Assembly (NCBI GenBank): GCA_021799915.1
Contig: JAJYZN010000134.1
Coordinates: forward strand, 1 to 7,666
Direction of reading: 5' to 3'
Origin: Actinomycetes bacterium
Lineage (GTDB): Bacteria; Actinomycetota; Acidimicrobiia; Acidimicrobiales; RAAP-2
Length of the DNA: 7,666 nucleotides
Shown here: piece after piece, positions 1-5,567 of the stretch
Position numbering within the stretch: position 1 is the first letter of the stretch
Layout: each line of letters begins with the position of its first letter
The notes under the pieces: generated by a model
The model's database searches: none
What the model saw: only the letters and a program-made list of their open reading frames with translations
Told to the model about the DNA's origin: nothing
Translations under genes and position numbers: made by a program

Positions 1-195
1 GACGAGGTCGACCCCGGGCATGTCGGGATCGGGGAACATGATGCCGCAGTCGAGCACCAGGATCCGCCCGTCGACTTCGATGCACGCGCAGTTCCTGCCG
101 ATCTCCCCCAAGCCGCCGAGGAACACGATGCGGACCGGCTCGGCCCCTCCCGTGCCGGCCTTCCCGGCCCCGGACCGGCGACGGCCCTCAGGCAC
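1..195 (-). CDS. rnj: Ribonuclease J, N-terminal fragment (cut by window start)
   Basis: RNase J is a cytoplasmic metallo-beta-lactamase/beta-CASP ribonuclease with endo- and 5'-3' exonuclease activity in RNA maturation and decay. The 65 codons present encode a short Gly/Arg-rich lead-in (residues 1-20), then VRIVFLGGLGEIGRNC (about 21-36) and, further on, VDGRILVLDCGIMFPDPDMP. These are the first strands of the beta-lactamase fold and closely match actinobacterial RNase J N-termini as I recall them. The catalytic HxHxDH motif lies outside the window. The GTG at 195-193 is the only plausible start: no ATG, GTG or TTG follows before the conserved FLGG block. It lies inside the end of dapA, giving an 8-nt overlap that suggests translational coupling, and no clear Shine-Dalgarno is seen. 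The dapA-rnj order is conserved in actinobacteria. Gene identity is secure; the exact start is less so. Confidence 0.9.
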   Translation of the reverse strand, partial: MPEGRRRSGAGKAGTGGAEPVRIVFLGGLGEIGRNCACIEVDGRILVLDCGIMFPDPDMPGVDLV

Positions 196-1114
196 CGAGA
201 TTGCCGGCTGTGCTCGGCGTAGAGAGCCGGGTGATGATCCGGCGAGCCTCGCCGTCGAGCTCAGGTGGCGCGCTCCCCATCGGAAGGCGGCACTGGCCGA
301 CGTCGAGGCCCTGGACCCTGCATGCAGCCTTCGCCGGGAGCGGGTTGGGAAACTCTTCGGAGGACTCGAAGGTGTACGACTCGATCAGCCGGCGGTTGAT
401 GTGCGCAGCGCGCGCGACGTCTCCCGCGGCGAAAGCGCTGATCATCTCCCGCATCTCCACCCCGGCCCAATGGGCGGCGACACTGACCACACCGACTGCC
501 CCGACTGCCATAAGGGGGAGGGTGAGGCTGTCGTCGCCGCAGTAGACTTCGAAGGAGCTCGGCATCGCCGCCACGGTCCGAGCAGCGCCGGCAGGGTCGC
601 CGGTCGCATCCTTCACCGCGACGACGTTCGAGGCTGCCTCGCTCACACGCACGAAGGTGCTCGTGTCGATCCGCCTGCCAGAGCGGATCGGGATGTCGTA
701 GAGCATGACCGGCAGCGACGTCGCCCCGGCCACGGCGGTGAAGTGCTCGTAGAGCCCTTGCTGGGACGGACGGCTGTAGTAGGGGGTGACGACGAGGATG
801 CCGTCGACGCCGGTCCCGGCTGCCCTCTTGGCCAGCTCGATCGAGTGCTGGGTGTCGTTCGTGCCCGCGCCGGCGATCACCGGCACCGTGACTGCCTCGG
901 CCACCGCCCGCCACAGGTCCGCCTTCTCCGGATCGGTGAGCACCATTCCCTCGCCGGTGGTGCCCGCCACCACCAGACCGTCGCTCCCGTGGCCGGCCAG
1001 CCACCGGGCGAGAACGGCTGCGGCGTCGAGGTCCAGGACGCCTTGGGCGTCGAACGGGGTGACCATCGCCGTCACGACCGAGCCGAAGCGCGCGCGATGG
1101 TCGTGAGCGGTCAT
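188..1114 (-). CDS. dapA: 4-hydroxy-tetrahydrodipicolinate synthase (DapA)
   Basis: Condenses pyruvate with aspartate-4-semialdehyde in the first committed step of lysine/diaminopimelate synthesis (cytoplasmic; family enzymes are usually tetrameric TIM barrels). The 308 residues are a normal full length. Visible motifs: GTTGE at 51-55, which contains the Thr pair of the proton relay; PYYSRP at 111-116 with the interface Tyr; YDIP at 139-142 with the catalytic Tyr139 (Tyr133 in E. coli); Arg144, which would bind the semialdehyde carboxylate (Arg138 in E. coli); and AVKDATGD with Schiff-base Lys168 (Lys161 in E. coli). All catalytic positions are intact. The ATG at 1114 lacks a well-spaced Shine-Dalgarno, but a TAGCGT -10-like box ends 9 nt upstream, so the mRNA may be nearly leaderless. 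The diiron gene ends 63 bp upstream, so both its own promoter and readthrough are possible. The 3' end overlaps rnj. Confidence 0.97.
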   Translation of the reverse strand: MTAHDHRARFGSVVTAMVTPFDAQGVLDLDAAAVLARWLAGHGSDGLVVAGTTGEGMVLTDPEKADLWRAVAEAVTVPVIAGAGTNDTQHSIELAKRAAGTGVDGILVVTPYYSRPSQQGLYEHFTAVAGATSLPVMLYDIPIRSGRRIDTSTFVRVSEAASNVVAVKDATGDPAGAARTVAAMPSSFEVYCGDDSLTLPLMAVGAVGVVSVAAHWAGVEMREMISAFAAGDVARAAHINRRLIESYTFESSEEFPNPLPAKAACRVQGLDVGQCRLPMGSAPPELDGEARRIITRLSTPSTAGNLGA

Positions 1115-1123
1115 CGTCCCGTC

Positions 1124-1154
1124 ACGCTACCAGGAGGGACGTCGTGCACGACAA
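1124..1154 (-). promoter_or_regulatory. Candidate dapA promoter
   Basis: On the minus strand, TTGTCG at 1154-1149 could be a -35 box and TAGCGT at 1129-1124 a -10 box (TAnnnT). They are separated by 19 nt, which is longer than ideal. The -10 box ends 9 nt before the dapA ATG, predicting a start of transcription only 2-3 nt before the codon. The 12-bp palindrome at 1141-1152 overlaps the -35 box. This is a weak prediction from consensus matching only. Confidence 0.3.
1141..1152. promoter_or_regulatory. Perfect 12-bp palindrome in the dapA upstream gap
   Basis: GTCGTGCACGAC equals its own reverse complement. It lies in the 63-bp gap between the diiron gene and dapA and overlaps the proposed -35 box of dapA, a position where a dimeric regulator could act. 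It has no loop and no T-tract, so it is not a convincing terminator. It does not resemble the inverted repeat in front of TetR1. A 12-bp palindrome can also arise by chance in GC-rich DNA. Confidence 0.3.
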
Positions 1155-1177
1155 GGATTGCGCTCAGCGCCGCGCCG

Positions 1178-2350
1178 TCACGCGACTTGACGGTCCACCG
1201 GCGAGCCGTCGGCGAACGCGTCGGCCTCCTCGGTGGAGTCCGAGAGGTGCTCGAACGCGATGGCACCCATCTCGGTGAACTTGGCACGGAGCCAGCCGTC
1301 CGCCGCGTCGAGTAGACCGAGCTTCTTCAAGTTGGGCACGATCTTGGAGAACAGAAGGATCTGGAACTCATCGCGCTCGGGCGCCTGGGAGACGACTTTG
1401 AGGACGTCGTCCTTGGGAACTCCCAGCCGTTCCCACACCTCTTGCATGAGCATCCGGTCTTTCATCCGGATGGCTGCCTCGAAGGCGAACTCCTGGCGCA
1501 CGCGTAGTTCGGATGCCGAAAGCTCCTGGTAGAGCTCTTGGAGGCTGAGCACACCGAACGCCACATGGCGCGCCTCGTCCGCCATCACGTAACGCAAGAG
1601 CTGTTTGAGGAGCGGCTCGGTGGTCATCGCATGGATAAACCCGAACGCAGCGAGCGCCAGACCCTCCACCATGATCTGCATGCCCAGGTACGTCATGTCC
1701 CACCTGGAGTCGGCGAGGATGTCGTCGAGCAGCAGACCGAGATGCCCGTTCAACGGGTAGTGCCCCGACAGCTTCTCGTCGAGGTACTTGGAGAACACCT
1801 CGACGTGCCGGGCCTCGTCCATCACCTGCGTGGCCGCGTAGTACTTGGCGTCGATCCACGGGACGGTCTCGACGATCTTCGCCGTGCACAGCAGCGCTCC
1901 TTGCTCGCCGTGCATGAACTGCGAGAGGAGCCAGTTCTGGTTCTCGATGCCGAACCGGAGCCAGTCCTTCTCGTCCCACTTTGCCAGGACGGTGCCCGAG
2001 AAGTCCGCCGTCGCCCACGCGAGGTTGTCCTGATTGGCCTCGGCGTTGGCCATCACGACCTTCTCCTGGTCGACCTCCGTGTCCCAGGGGAGATCGGTCT
2101 GGCCGTTCCACTGGGCCTTCTTGGCCTTCTCGTACAGCTTGTCCAGCTTCGACCGGGCGCCCTTCTCGTAGTCCCAGGTGAACTCGGCGGGGCAATTGTC
2201 GGTCACGAGGTGGCGCCCGTCGGACTCCTGACGGCCGACGACCGCCAGGATCGCGGCAAAGTCGTTGATCTCGTCGCGCCCGATGAGCTCGGCGTTGCTC
2301 CGCATCTCCGCTGCGGTCCCGCCGGCCGTCCCGTTGTCGGTGGTGGTCAT
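1178..2350 (-). CDS. Ferritin-like diiron protein, R2/oxygenase type, substrate unknown
   Basis: A 390-residue soluble helical protein with a complete carboxylate-bridged diiron site. Glu149 (in HGEQ), Glu179/His182 (DEARH), Glu229 (MVEG) and Glu259/His262 (DEARH) give the pattern E-x29-ExxH-x46-E-x29-ExxH, the canonical arrangement of the ferritin/R2/bacterial monooxygenase superfamily. The two halves are symmetrical, including an identical DEARH in each. Such sites activate O2 for hydroxylation, N-oxygenation, desaturation or radical formation; which applies here cannot be told. The pattern lacks the extra His ligand spacing of AurF-type N-oxygenases. Residues 1-130 are a polar lead-in; 320-360 (KIVPNLKKLGLLDA) close the domain. 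The ATG is preceded by AAGGGG with 7-nt spacing, the clearest ribosome site in the window. It overlaps the TetR1 stop in an ATGA, so the two genes form an operon. No reductase or ferredoxin gene is nearby. Confidence 0.85.
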   Translation of the reverse strand: MTTTDNGTAGGTAAEMRSNAELIGRDEINDFAAILAVVGRQESDGRHLVTDNCPAEFTWDYEKGARSKLDKLYEKAKKAQWNGQTDLPWDTEVDQEKVVMANAEANQDNLAWATADFSGTVLAKWDEKDWLRFGIENQNWLLSQFMHGEQGALLCTAKIVETVPWIDAKYYAATQVMDEARHVEVFSKYLDEKLSGHYPLNGHLGLLLDDILADSRWDMTYLGMQIMVEGLALAAFGFIHAMTTEPLLKQLLRYVMADEARHVAFGVLSLQELYQELSASELRVRQEFAFEAAIRMKDRMLMQEVWERLGVPKDDVLKVVSQAPERDEFQILLFSKIVPNLKKLGLLDAADGWLRAKFTEMGAIAFEHLSDSTEEADAFADGSPVDRQVA

Positions 2351-3198
2351 CTGTTTTCCCCTTGTCTGTGTTTGGTCCTTCTCGGTGCTGGGCCCTCTAC
2401 CTTTTCGTTTTCCAACTTTTCGACTTTCTCGCTCCAGCTCGGTGCGTGGCCCGAGCCGTCCCCGAGGCCGGCCGAAACGCGAGCCCGTCCACCCTCGACG
2501 CCATGGGCACGCGGCACGACCGCCGGCATCTCGCGAAGCGCCCTGATCCCGGGAATGACGAACGACCGCACGATCCGACGGGTGTCCTCAGGAGTGGTCA
2601 GATCGGCGCCACGGGCGGGAGTGAACAAGTACGAGACCACGATGCGAACTGCCCATTCGGCCGCACGCGCCGCCTGGTCGGGCTCGAGCCATCGACCGAA
2701 GAACGGTGCAGCGAAGGCGCTGGCCGAGTGCAGGAGGCGGTCCATCTCGGAGAAGGCCAGATGAGGCAGGACAACCTCGGGCTCGTGCTCGAGCAGGTAG
2801 CCCAAGGCTGCGTGGGCCGATAGGCGCCGAGCGGCCTCGATCATCCCGGCCACGAGCACGTCCTCCAAGTCTGAGGCCTCGCCCATGACCACGGCGAGCC
2901 CAGAGAAAAACCTCGCCACCTCGGTGTCCACCACGGCGTCGAACACGGCCTCCCGGCCACCTGGGAACGCCCGGTACACGGTAGCCCGGGAGAGGCCCGC
3001 CTGGCGGGCCAGGTCGTCCACCGTCGTCTTGCGGGTCCCGTGCCGGGCGATGCAGCGCAGGGCGGCGTCGACGACGCGCACGCGCGCAGTCGTCCGGTCG
3101 TCGGTCCCCAGGTACTTGACCTCGGCCAAAGGGGTGCCCGCCATCGCCGATCGATCGGGAGCGACCGCCGGTCGGAGCATGGGACGCGAGCCGGGCAT
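2347..3198 (-). CDS. TetR-family regulator 1, upstream of the diiron gene
   Basis: One-component repressor-type protein with an N-terminal DNA-binding and C-terminal ligand-binding domain. Counting from the ATG at 3198 (283 residues), the helix-turn-helix is about 57-80, with LARQAGLSRATVYRAFPGG containing the recognition helix. Residues about 95-220 form the helical sensor domain (EHEPEVVLPHL at 137-147; VVSYLFTPARG at 187-197). A tail from about 225 is Gly/Pro/charged and longer than usual for TetR proteins; it ends in a Lys/Glu stretch (EKVEKLENEKVE) and a basic end. The start is uncertain. A GTG at 3207 is in frame but abuts the proposed -10 box; ATGs at 3180 and 3144 are also possible and none has a good Shine-Dalgarno. 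I favour 3198 because the promoter predicts a nearly leaderless mRNA there. Operonic with the diiron gene, divergent from the methyltransferase; autoregulation is likely. Confidence 0.9.
   Translation of the reverse strand: MPGSRPMLRPAVAPDRSAMAGTPLAEVKYLGTDDRTTARVRVVDAALRCIARHGTRKTTVDDLARQAGLSRATVYRAFPGGREAVFDAVVDTEVARFFSGLAVVMGEASDLEDVLVAGMIEAARRLSAHAALGYLLEHEPEVVLPHLAFSEMDRLLHSASAFAAPFFGRWLEPDQAARAAEWAVRIVVSYLFTPARGADLTTPEDTRRIVRSFVIPGIRALREMPAVVPRAHGVEGGRARVSAGLGDGSGHAPSWSEKVEKLENEKVEGPAPRRTKHRQGENR
2358..2363 (-). promoter_or_regulatory. Ribosome binding site of the diiron gene
   Basis: AAGGGG on the minus strand, 7 nt before the ATG at 2350. It fixes the start of the diiron gene and lies inside the last codons of the TetR1 gene, so the downstream cistron has its own strong initiation signal despite the 4-nt overlap. 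Confidence 0.75.
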
Positions 3199-3200
3199 CG

Positions 3201-3229
3201 GTGACACACTATGGCGAATCGTGTCTCAT
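3201..3229 (+). promoter_or_regulatory. Candidate promoter of the methyltransferase-DMT pair
   Basis: GTGACA at 3201-3206 (5 of 6 to TTGACA) and TCTCAT at 3224-3229 (4 of 6 to TATAAT) with a 17-nt spacer. Expected start near 3236, about 30 nt before the ATG at 3268. It overlaps the divergent TetR1 promoter almost completely, so the two directions would compete for polymerase and share the inverted repeat. Confidence 0.4.
3203..3225. promoter_or_regulatory. Candidate TetR operator in the divergent promoter
   Basis: Inverted repeat GACAC (3203-3207), 13-nt spacer, GTGTC (3221-3225). The arms lie between the two divergent promoter candidates: the left arm overlaps the plus-strand -35 box and abuts the minus-strand -10 box, and the right arm is inside the minus-strand spacer. 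A dimer bound here would block both directions. TetR genes usually bind the gap beside them, so TetR1 is the first candidate and its homologue TetR2 the second. The arms are short, so this is a hypothesis. Confidence 0.45.
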
Positions 3230-3235
3230 TGTCAA
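3208..3235 (-). promoter_or_regulatory. Promoter of the TetR1-diiron operon
   Basis: On the minus strand, TTGACA at 3235-3230 is a perfect -35 consensus, followed after 16 nt by CATAGT at 3213-3208 (4 of 6 matches to TATAAT). The expected transcription start is near 3201, 2-3 nt before the ATG at 3198, giving an almost leaderless message, common in actinobacteria. The GACAC/GTGTC inverted repeat covers part of the spacer and abuts the -10 box. Confidence 0.6.
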
Positions 3236-3267
3236 GCAGCGGCCGGCTGGGCTGCAAAGATGGGCCG

Positions 3268-4068
3268 ATGACCGACGTCTACACCCACGGTCACCAAGAG
3301 CCGGTCCTGCGCGCGCACGAATGGCGGGACGCCGGCAATTCCGCCGGCTACCTCCTCGCCTCGCTACGGCCGGGCATGTCCCTCCTCGACGTCGGGTGCG
3401 GACCGGGCACCATCACCGCCGATCTCGCCGGCCGGGTGGCTCCGGGAACGACGGTCGGCATCGACGCCGCGCCGAGCGTGCTGGACCGGGCTCGCACTGC
3501 CGTCGGCGCCCCGGGGGCGGCACATGCCGCCTTCGCCTGTGCCAGCGTGTACGAGCTACCGCTCCCCGGTGGCACCTTCGACGTGGTCCACGCCCACCAG
3601 GTGCTCCAGCACCTCGTCCATCCGGTGGAGGCGCTCTCCGAGATGCGCCGGGTGCTGCGCCCCGGAGGCATCCTTGCCGTCCGGGACGCCGACTACGGAT
3701 CGTTCGTGTGGTCGCCGGGCGATCCGATGCTCGACCGATGGATGGATCTCTACGTGGCGGTGACCCGGCGCAACGGCGCCGACGCGTACGCCGGCCGCCA
3801 CCTGCCCGCCTGGGTCCGCGCTGCGGGGTTCCAAGAGGCGACCACCACCACGTCGACCTGGACGTTCTCGACGCCCGAGCAGCGCCGCTGGTGGGGCGCC
3901 GTGTGGGCCGACCGGACCCTGCACAGCTCGTTCGGAGCCCAAGCGCTCGAGTACGGTCTGGCCGACGAGGACGAGCTGGCCGGCATCGCCGCCGCCTGGC
4001 GGCGCTGGTCGTCGGCCGCAGAAGGGTTCTTCGCCTTCCTCCACGTCGAAGTCCTGGCCACTCGTTGA
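3268..4068 (+). CDS. Class I SAM-dependent methyltransferase
   Basis: A 266-residue cytoplasmic methyltransferase of the UbiE-like Methyltransf_11/25 type. Motif I is LLDVGCGPGTIT at 39-50 (the SAM-binding GxGxG loop). The acidic residue after the second strand is Asp66 in VGIDAAP. Motif post-II/III is FDVVHAHQVLQHL at 104-116, followed by the MRRVLRPGG turn at 126-134 typical of this family. The C-terminal part (about 150-266) is Trp-rich and probably shapes the acceptor pocket; the acceptor, a small molecule or lipid, cannot be identified. I chose the ATG at 3268 because the MTDxYTHGH-like beginning matches relatives I recall and because the earlier in-frame ATG at 3211 falls inside the promoter. 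The ribosome site is weak (AAAGATGGG). The membrane protein gene follows 19 bp downstream on the same strand. Close relatives are common in actinobacteria and mostly uncharacterised. Confidence 0.9.
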   Translation: MTDVYTHGHQEPVLRAHEWRDAGNSAGYLLASLRPGMSLLDVGCGPGTITADLAGRVAPGTTVGIDAAPSVLDRARTAVGAPGAAHAAFACASVYELPLPGGTFDVVHAHQVLQHLVHPVEALSEMRRVLRPGGILAVRDADYGSFVWSPGDPMLDRWMDLYVAVTRRNGADAYAGRHLPAWVRAAGFQEATTTTSTWTFSTPEQRRWWGAVWADRTLHSSFGAQALEYGLADEDELAGIAAAWRRWSSAAEGFFAFLHVEVLATR

Positions 4069-4087
4069 CGGCGGGGTGGCCTCGCCG

Positions 4088-4930
4088 ATGACCGCAACCG
4101 TCGTCCTCGCCCTGGCGAGCGCCGCCTGCTACGGCCTCGCCGCGGTTCTCCAGCACCAAGCTGCCGGCGAGCAGCCCCCCGAGCTCTCGTTGCGGCTCGG
4201 CCTGGTGGTCCAGCTCGTCCGGCACCCGAGATGGCTCTTCGGCAACGTGGTGGACCTGGCCGGGTTCATCCTCCAGCTCCTCGCTCTGCGCGCCGGCCCG
4301 CTCACCGTGGTCGAGCCGATCCTGGTCACCAGCCTCGTCTTCGCCCTGCCGGCTGCAGCCTGGCTGGCGCGCCGAAGGGTCGTCCTGGGCGAGCTGGCAC
4401 CAGCCGTGGCCGTGGCCGGCGGCCTCGCACTGTTCCTCGCCGTGGCCCGCCCCCAGCCGGGCCACCTCCACGCGCCCGTCATCGCACTCGTGGCGAGCTC
4501 GATCGCTGTGGCAGCATTCGTCACTGGAACCCTCGCCATCGCTCGGCTCGTCGCACGCAGCGCGTCGGGTCTCCTACTGGCGGCGGGCGCCGGGGCGAGC
4601 TTCGGGTACATGGCGGCAGCCGCCTCCCTCACGTGGCAGGAGATCACTCACGGGGCCGCGCACGCGCTCGGCTCGTGGCCGCCATATGCCGTGGCCGTCA
4701 GCGGCATTGCGGGCATCCTCCTCACCCAGTCCGCCTTCAGTTCCGGCCGGCTGCGCCTATCACTGCCGATGATGACGGTCGTCCAGCCGGTCGTGGCCCT
4801 CACGATCGGCATCGTGGTGTTCGGCGAGCAGATCACCGCGCACGGCGCCGCACCGGTCTGGGAGAGCCTCGGTCTCGCGATCGCGATGGGCGCGGTGTTC
4901 CTCCTTGCCCGTCCGGCGGTCGGCGATTGA
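4088..4930 (+). CDS. DMT-superfamily (NIPA/EamA-like) integral membrane protein
   Basis: A 280-residue, strongly hydrophobic protein with about nine likely membrane segments, starting within residues 3-22 with no cleavable signal peptide. The fold looks like an internal duplication: LRAGPLTVVEPILVTSLVFALP near residues 66-87 resembles SSGRLRLSLPMMTVVQP followed by VALTIGIVVFGE near 218-247, the paired helices of drug/metabolite transporters. AAVLQHQAA in the first helix and WLFGNVVDLAGF (about 47-58) resemble actinobacterial NIPA-like members, some annotated as magnesium transporters; substrate and direction are unknown. I chose the ATG at 4088 because GGGGTGG ends 8 nt upstream; a GTG at 4076 would add four residues. 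It is probably co-transcribed with the methyltransferase. Its last 98 bp overlap the TetR2 gene on the opposite strand. Confidence 0.85.
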   Translation: MTATVVLALASAACYGLAAVLQHQAAGEQPPELSLRLGLVVQLVRHPRWLFGNVVDLAGFILQLLALRAGPLTVVEPILVTSLVFALPAAAWLARRRVVLGELAPAVAVAGGLALFLAVARPQPGHLHAPVIALVASSIAVAAFVTGTLAIARLVARSASGLLLAAGAGASFGYMAAAASLTWQEITHGAAHALGSWPPYAVAVSGIAGILLTQSAFSSGRLRLSLPMMTVVQPVVALTIGIVVFGEQITAHGAAPVWESLGLAIAMGAVFLLARPAVGD

Positions 4931-5567
4931 CCGGTTCTGCCGGCGCCGGCGCCGGCGCCGACGCGTCGACGGGGACGATCCCGGCAAGCAGCTCGGCCTT
5001 GACGAGCCGGGCAACCTGCTCGGGGTCCTCCAGGTCCCAGCGCCCGGGTGAGGCGATGTAGGAGAGCACCATGCGGGCCAGGAAGTCGGCCGCCATCTCG
5101 ATGTCGACGCCGGGAGCCAACGCGTGACGCTCCAAATAGGGTACCAATACCGCGGCGATGAGGGTCTGGGTGCCGGTGCTCTCGACGGTGAGGGTCGGGA
5201 GCAGGACCTCGGGCTCGGTCTCGAGGATCCGTTGGAGGACCTCGTGATCGCGGATCGCCCGGTGGGCGAACACGAGCCCGCGCTCCATCACCTCTTCGAG
5301 CGAGCCGGCCGTGTGGACCTCCTCGTAGAGCCGCTCGAAGAACCGGGCGTACTCCCAGGCCACCACGGCATTGACCAGCTCACCCCTGCCGCCTGGGAAG
5401 TAGCGGTAGACCGTCGCTCTCGACACGCCCGCCTCTCGAGCGGCGTCTTCGACCGTCGTCTTCGCAAGGCCCCACCGAGCCACGCAGTCGTAGGTGGCTT
5501 GGAGGATCCGGAGCCGAGTCTCTTCGGAGCGCTCCTGGTCGGTCCCGGTCACGGGTCCAAGGTTCAC
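4833..5567 (-). CDS. TetR-family regulator 2, coupled to dapB
   Basis: A 244-residue TetR regulator. The helix-turn-helix spans about 37-60 (AREAGVSRATVYRYFPGG) and the sensor domain about 70-200 (ETEPEVLLPTL at 116-126; VLSYIASPGR at 167-176). It resembles TetR1 along its whole length and matches it at 21 of 26 residues from KTTV to FPGGR, so the two are probably paralogues. From residue 201 the tail is low complexity: an APAPAPAE run, then Arg/Pro/Gly-rich sequence. Residues from about 213 on are antisense to the end of the membrane-protein gene, so the tail probably arose from loss of the original stop. The start is GTG at 5567, sharing GTGA with the dapB stop; a GTG at 5552 is the alternative. 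It would be transcribed with dapB, not from its own promoter. Targets and ligand are unknown. Confidence 0.88.
   Translation of the reverse strand: MNLGPVTGTDQERSEETRLRILQATYDCVARWGLAKTTVEDAAREAGVSRATVYRYFPGGRGELVNAVVAWEYARFFERLYEEVHTAGSLEEVMERGLVFAHRAIRDHEVLQRILETEPEVLLPTLTVESTGTQTLIAAVLVPYLERHALAPGVDIEMAADFLARMVLSYIASPGRWDLEDPEQVARLVKAELLAGIVPVDASAPAPAPAEPVNRRPPDGQGGTPRPSRSRDRGSPRPVRRRAR
4939..4960. repeat. GCCGGC hexanucleotide tandem repeat
   Basis: About 3.7 copies of the self-complementary hexamer GCCGGC, just past the stop of the plus-strand membrane-protein gene. Read on the minus strand it encodes the Ala-Pro run of the TetR2 tail. Each unit is a palindrome, so the stretch can fold on either strand. 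There is no following T-run, so I do not call it a terminator. Such repeats can slip in replication; with 6-bp units the reading frame would survive. Confidence 0.7.

Noticed and set aside
20..1315. 431-codon plus-strand open frame opposite dapA
   Set aside because: It runs antisense to dapA, whose catalytic residues are all present. Its protein is Arg/His/Gly-rich with no recognisable domain, typical of a GC-rich shadow frame.
2398..2436. Purine-rich tract as an internal promoter for the diiron gene
   Set aside because: No hexamer pair with acceptable -35/-10 matches and spacing was found there; the ATGA overlap and ribosome site suffice to explain expression.
1538..2764. 408-codon plus-strand open frame opposite the diiron gene and TetR1
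   Set aside because: Antisense to two genes with clear family motifs; the translation is low complexity and matches nothing I recognise.
3211..3267. Methyltransferase start at the ATG at 3211
   Set aside because: It falls inside the promoter and operator candidates, upstream of the expected transcription start, and the extra 19 residues are not family-like.
3413..4471. 352-codon minus-strand open frame opposite the methyltransferase and membrane protein
   Set aside because: It spans two real plus-strand genes and gives an Arg/Pro-rich translation without domains.
4931..4970. GCCGGC repeat as a bidirectional terminator between the convergent genes
   Set aside because: It can fold but has no T-run on either side and is coding for TetR2, so there is no support for intrinsic termination.
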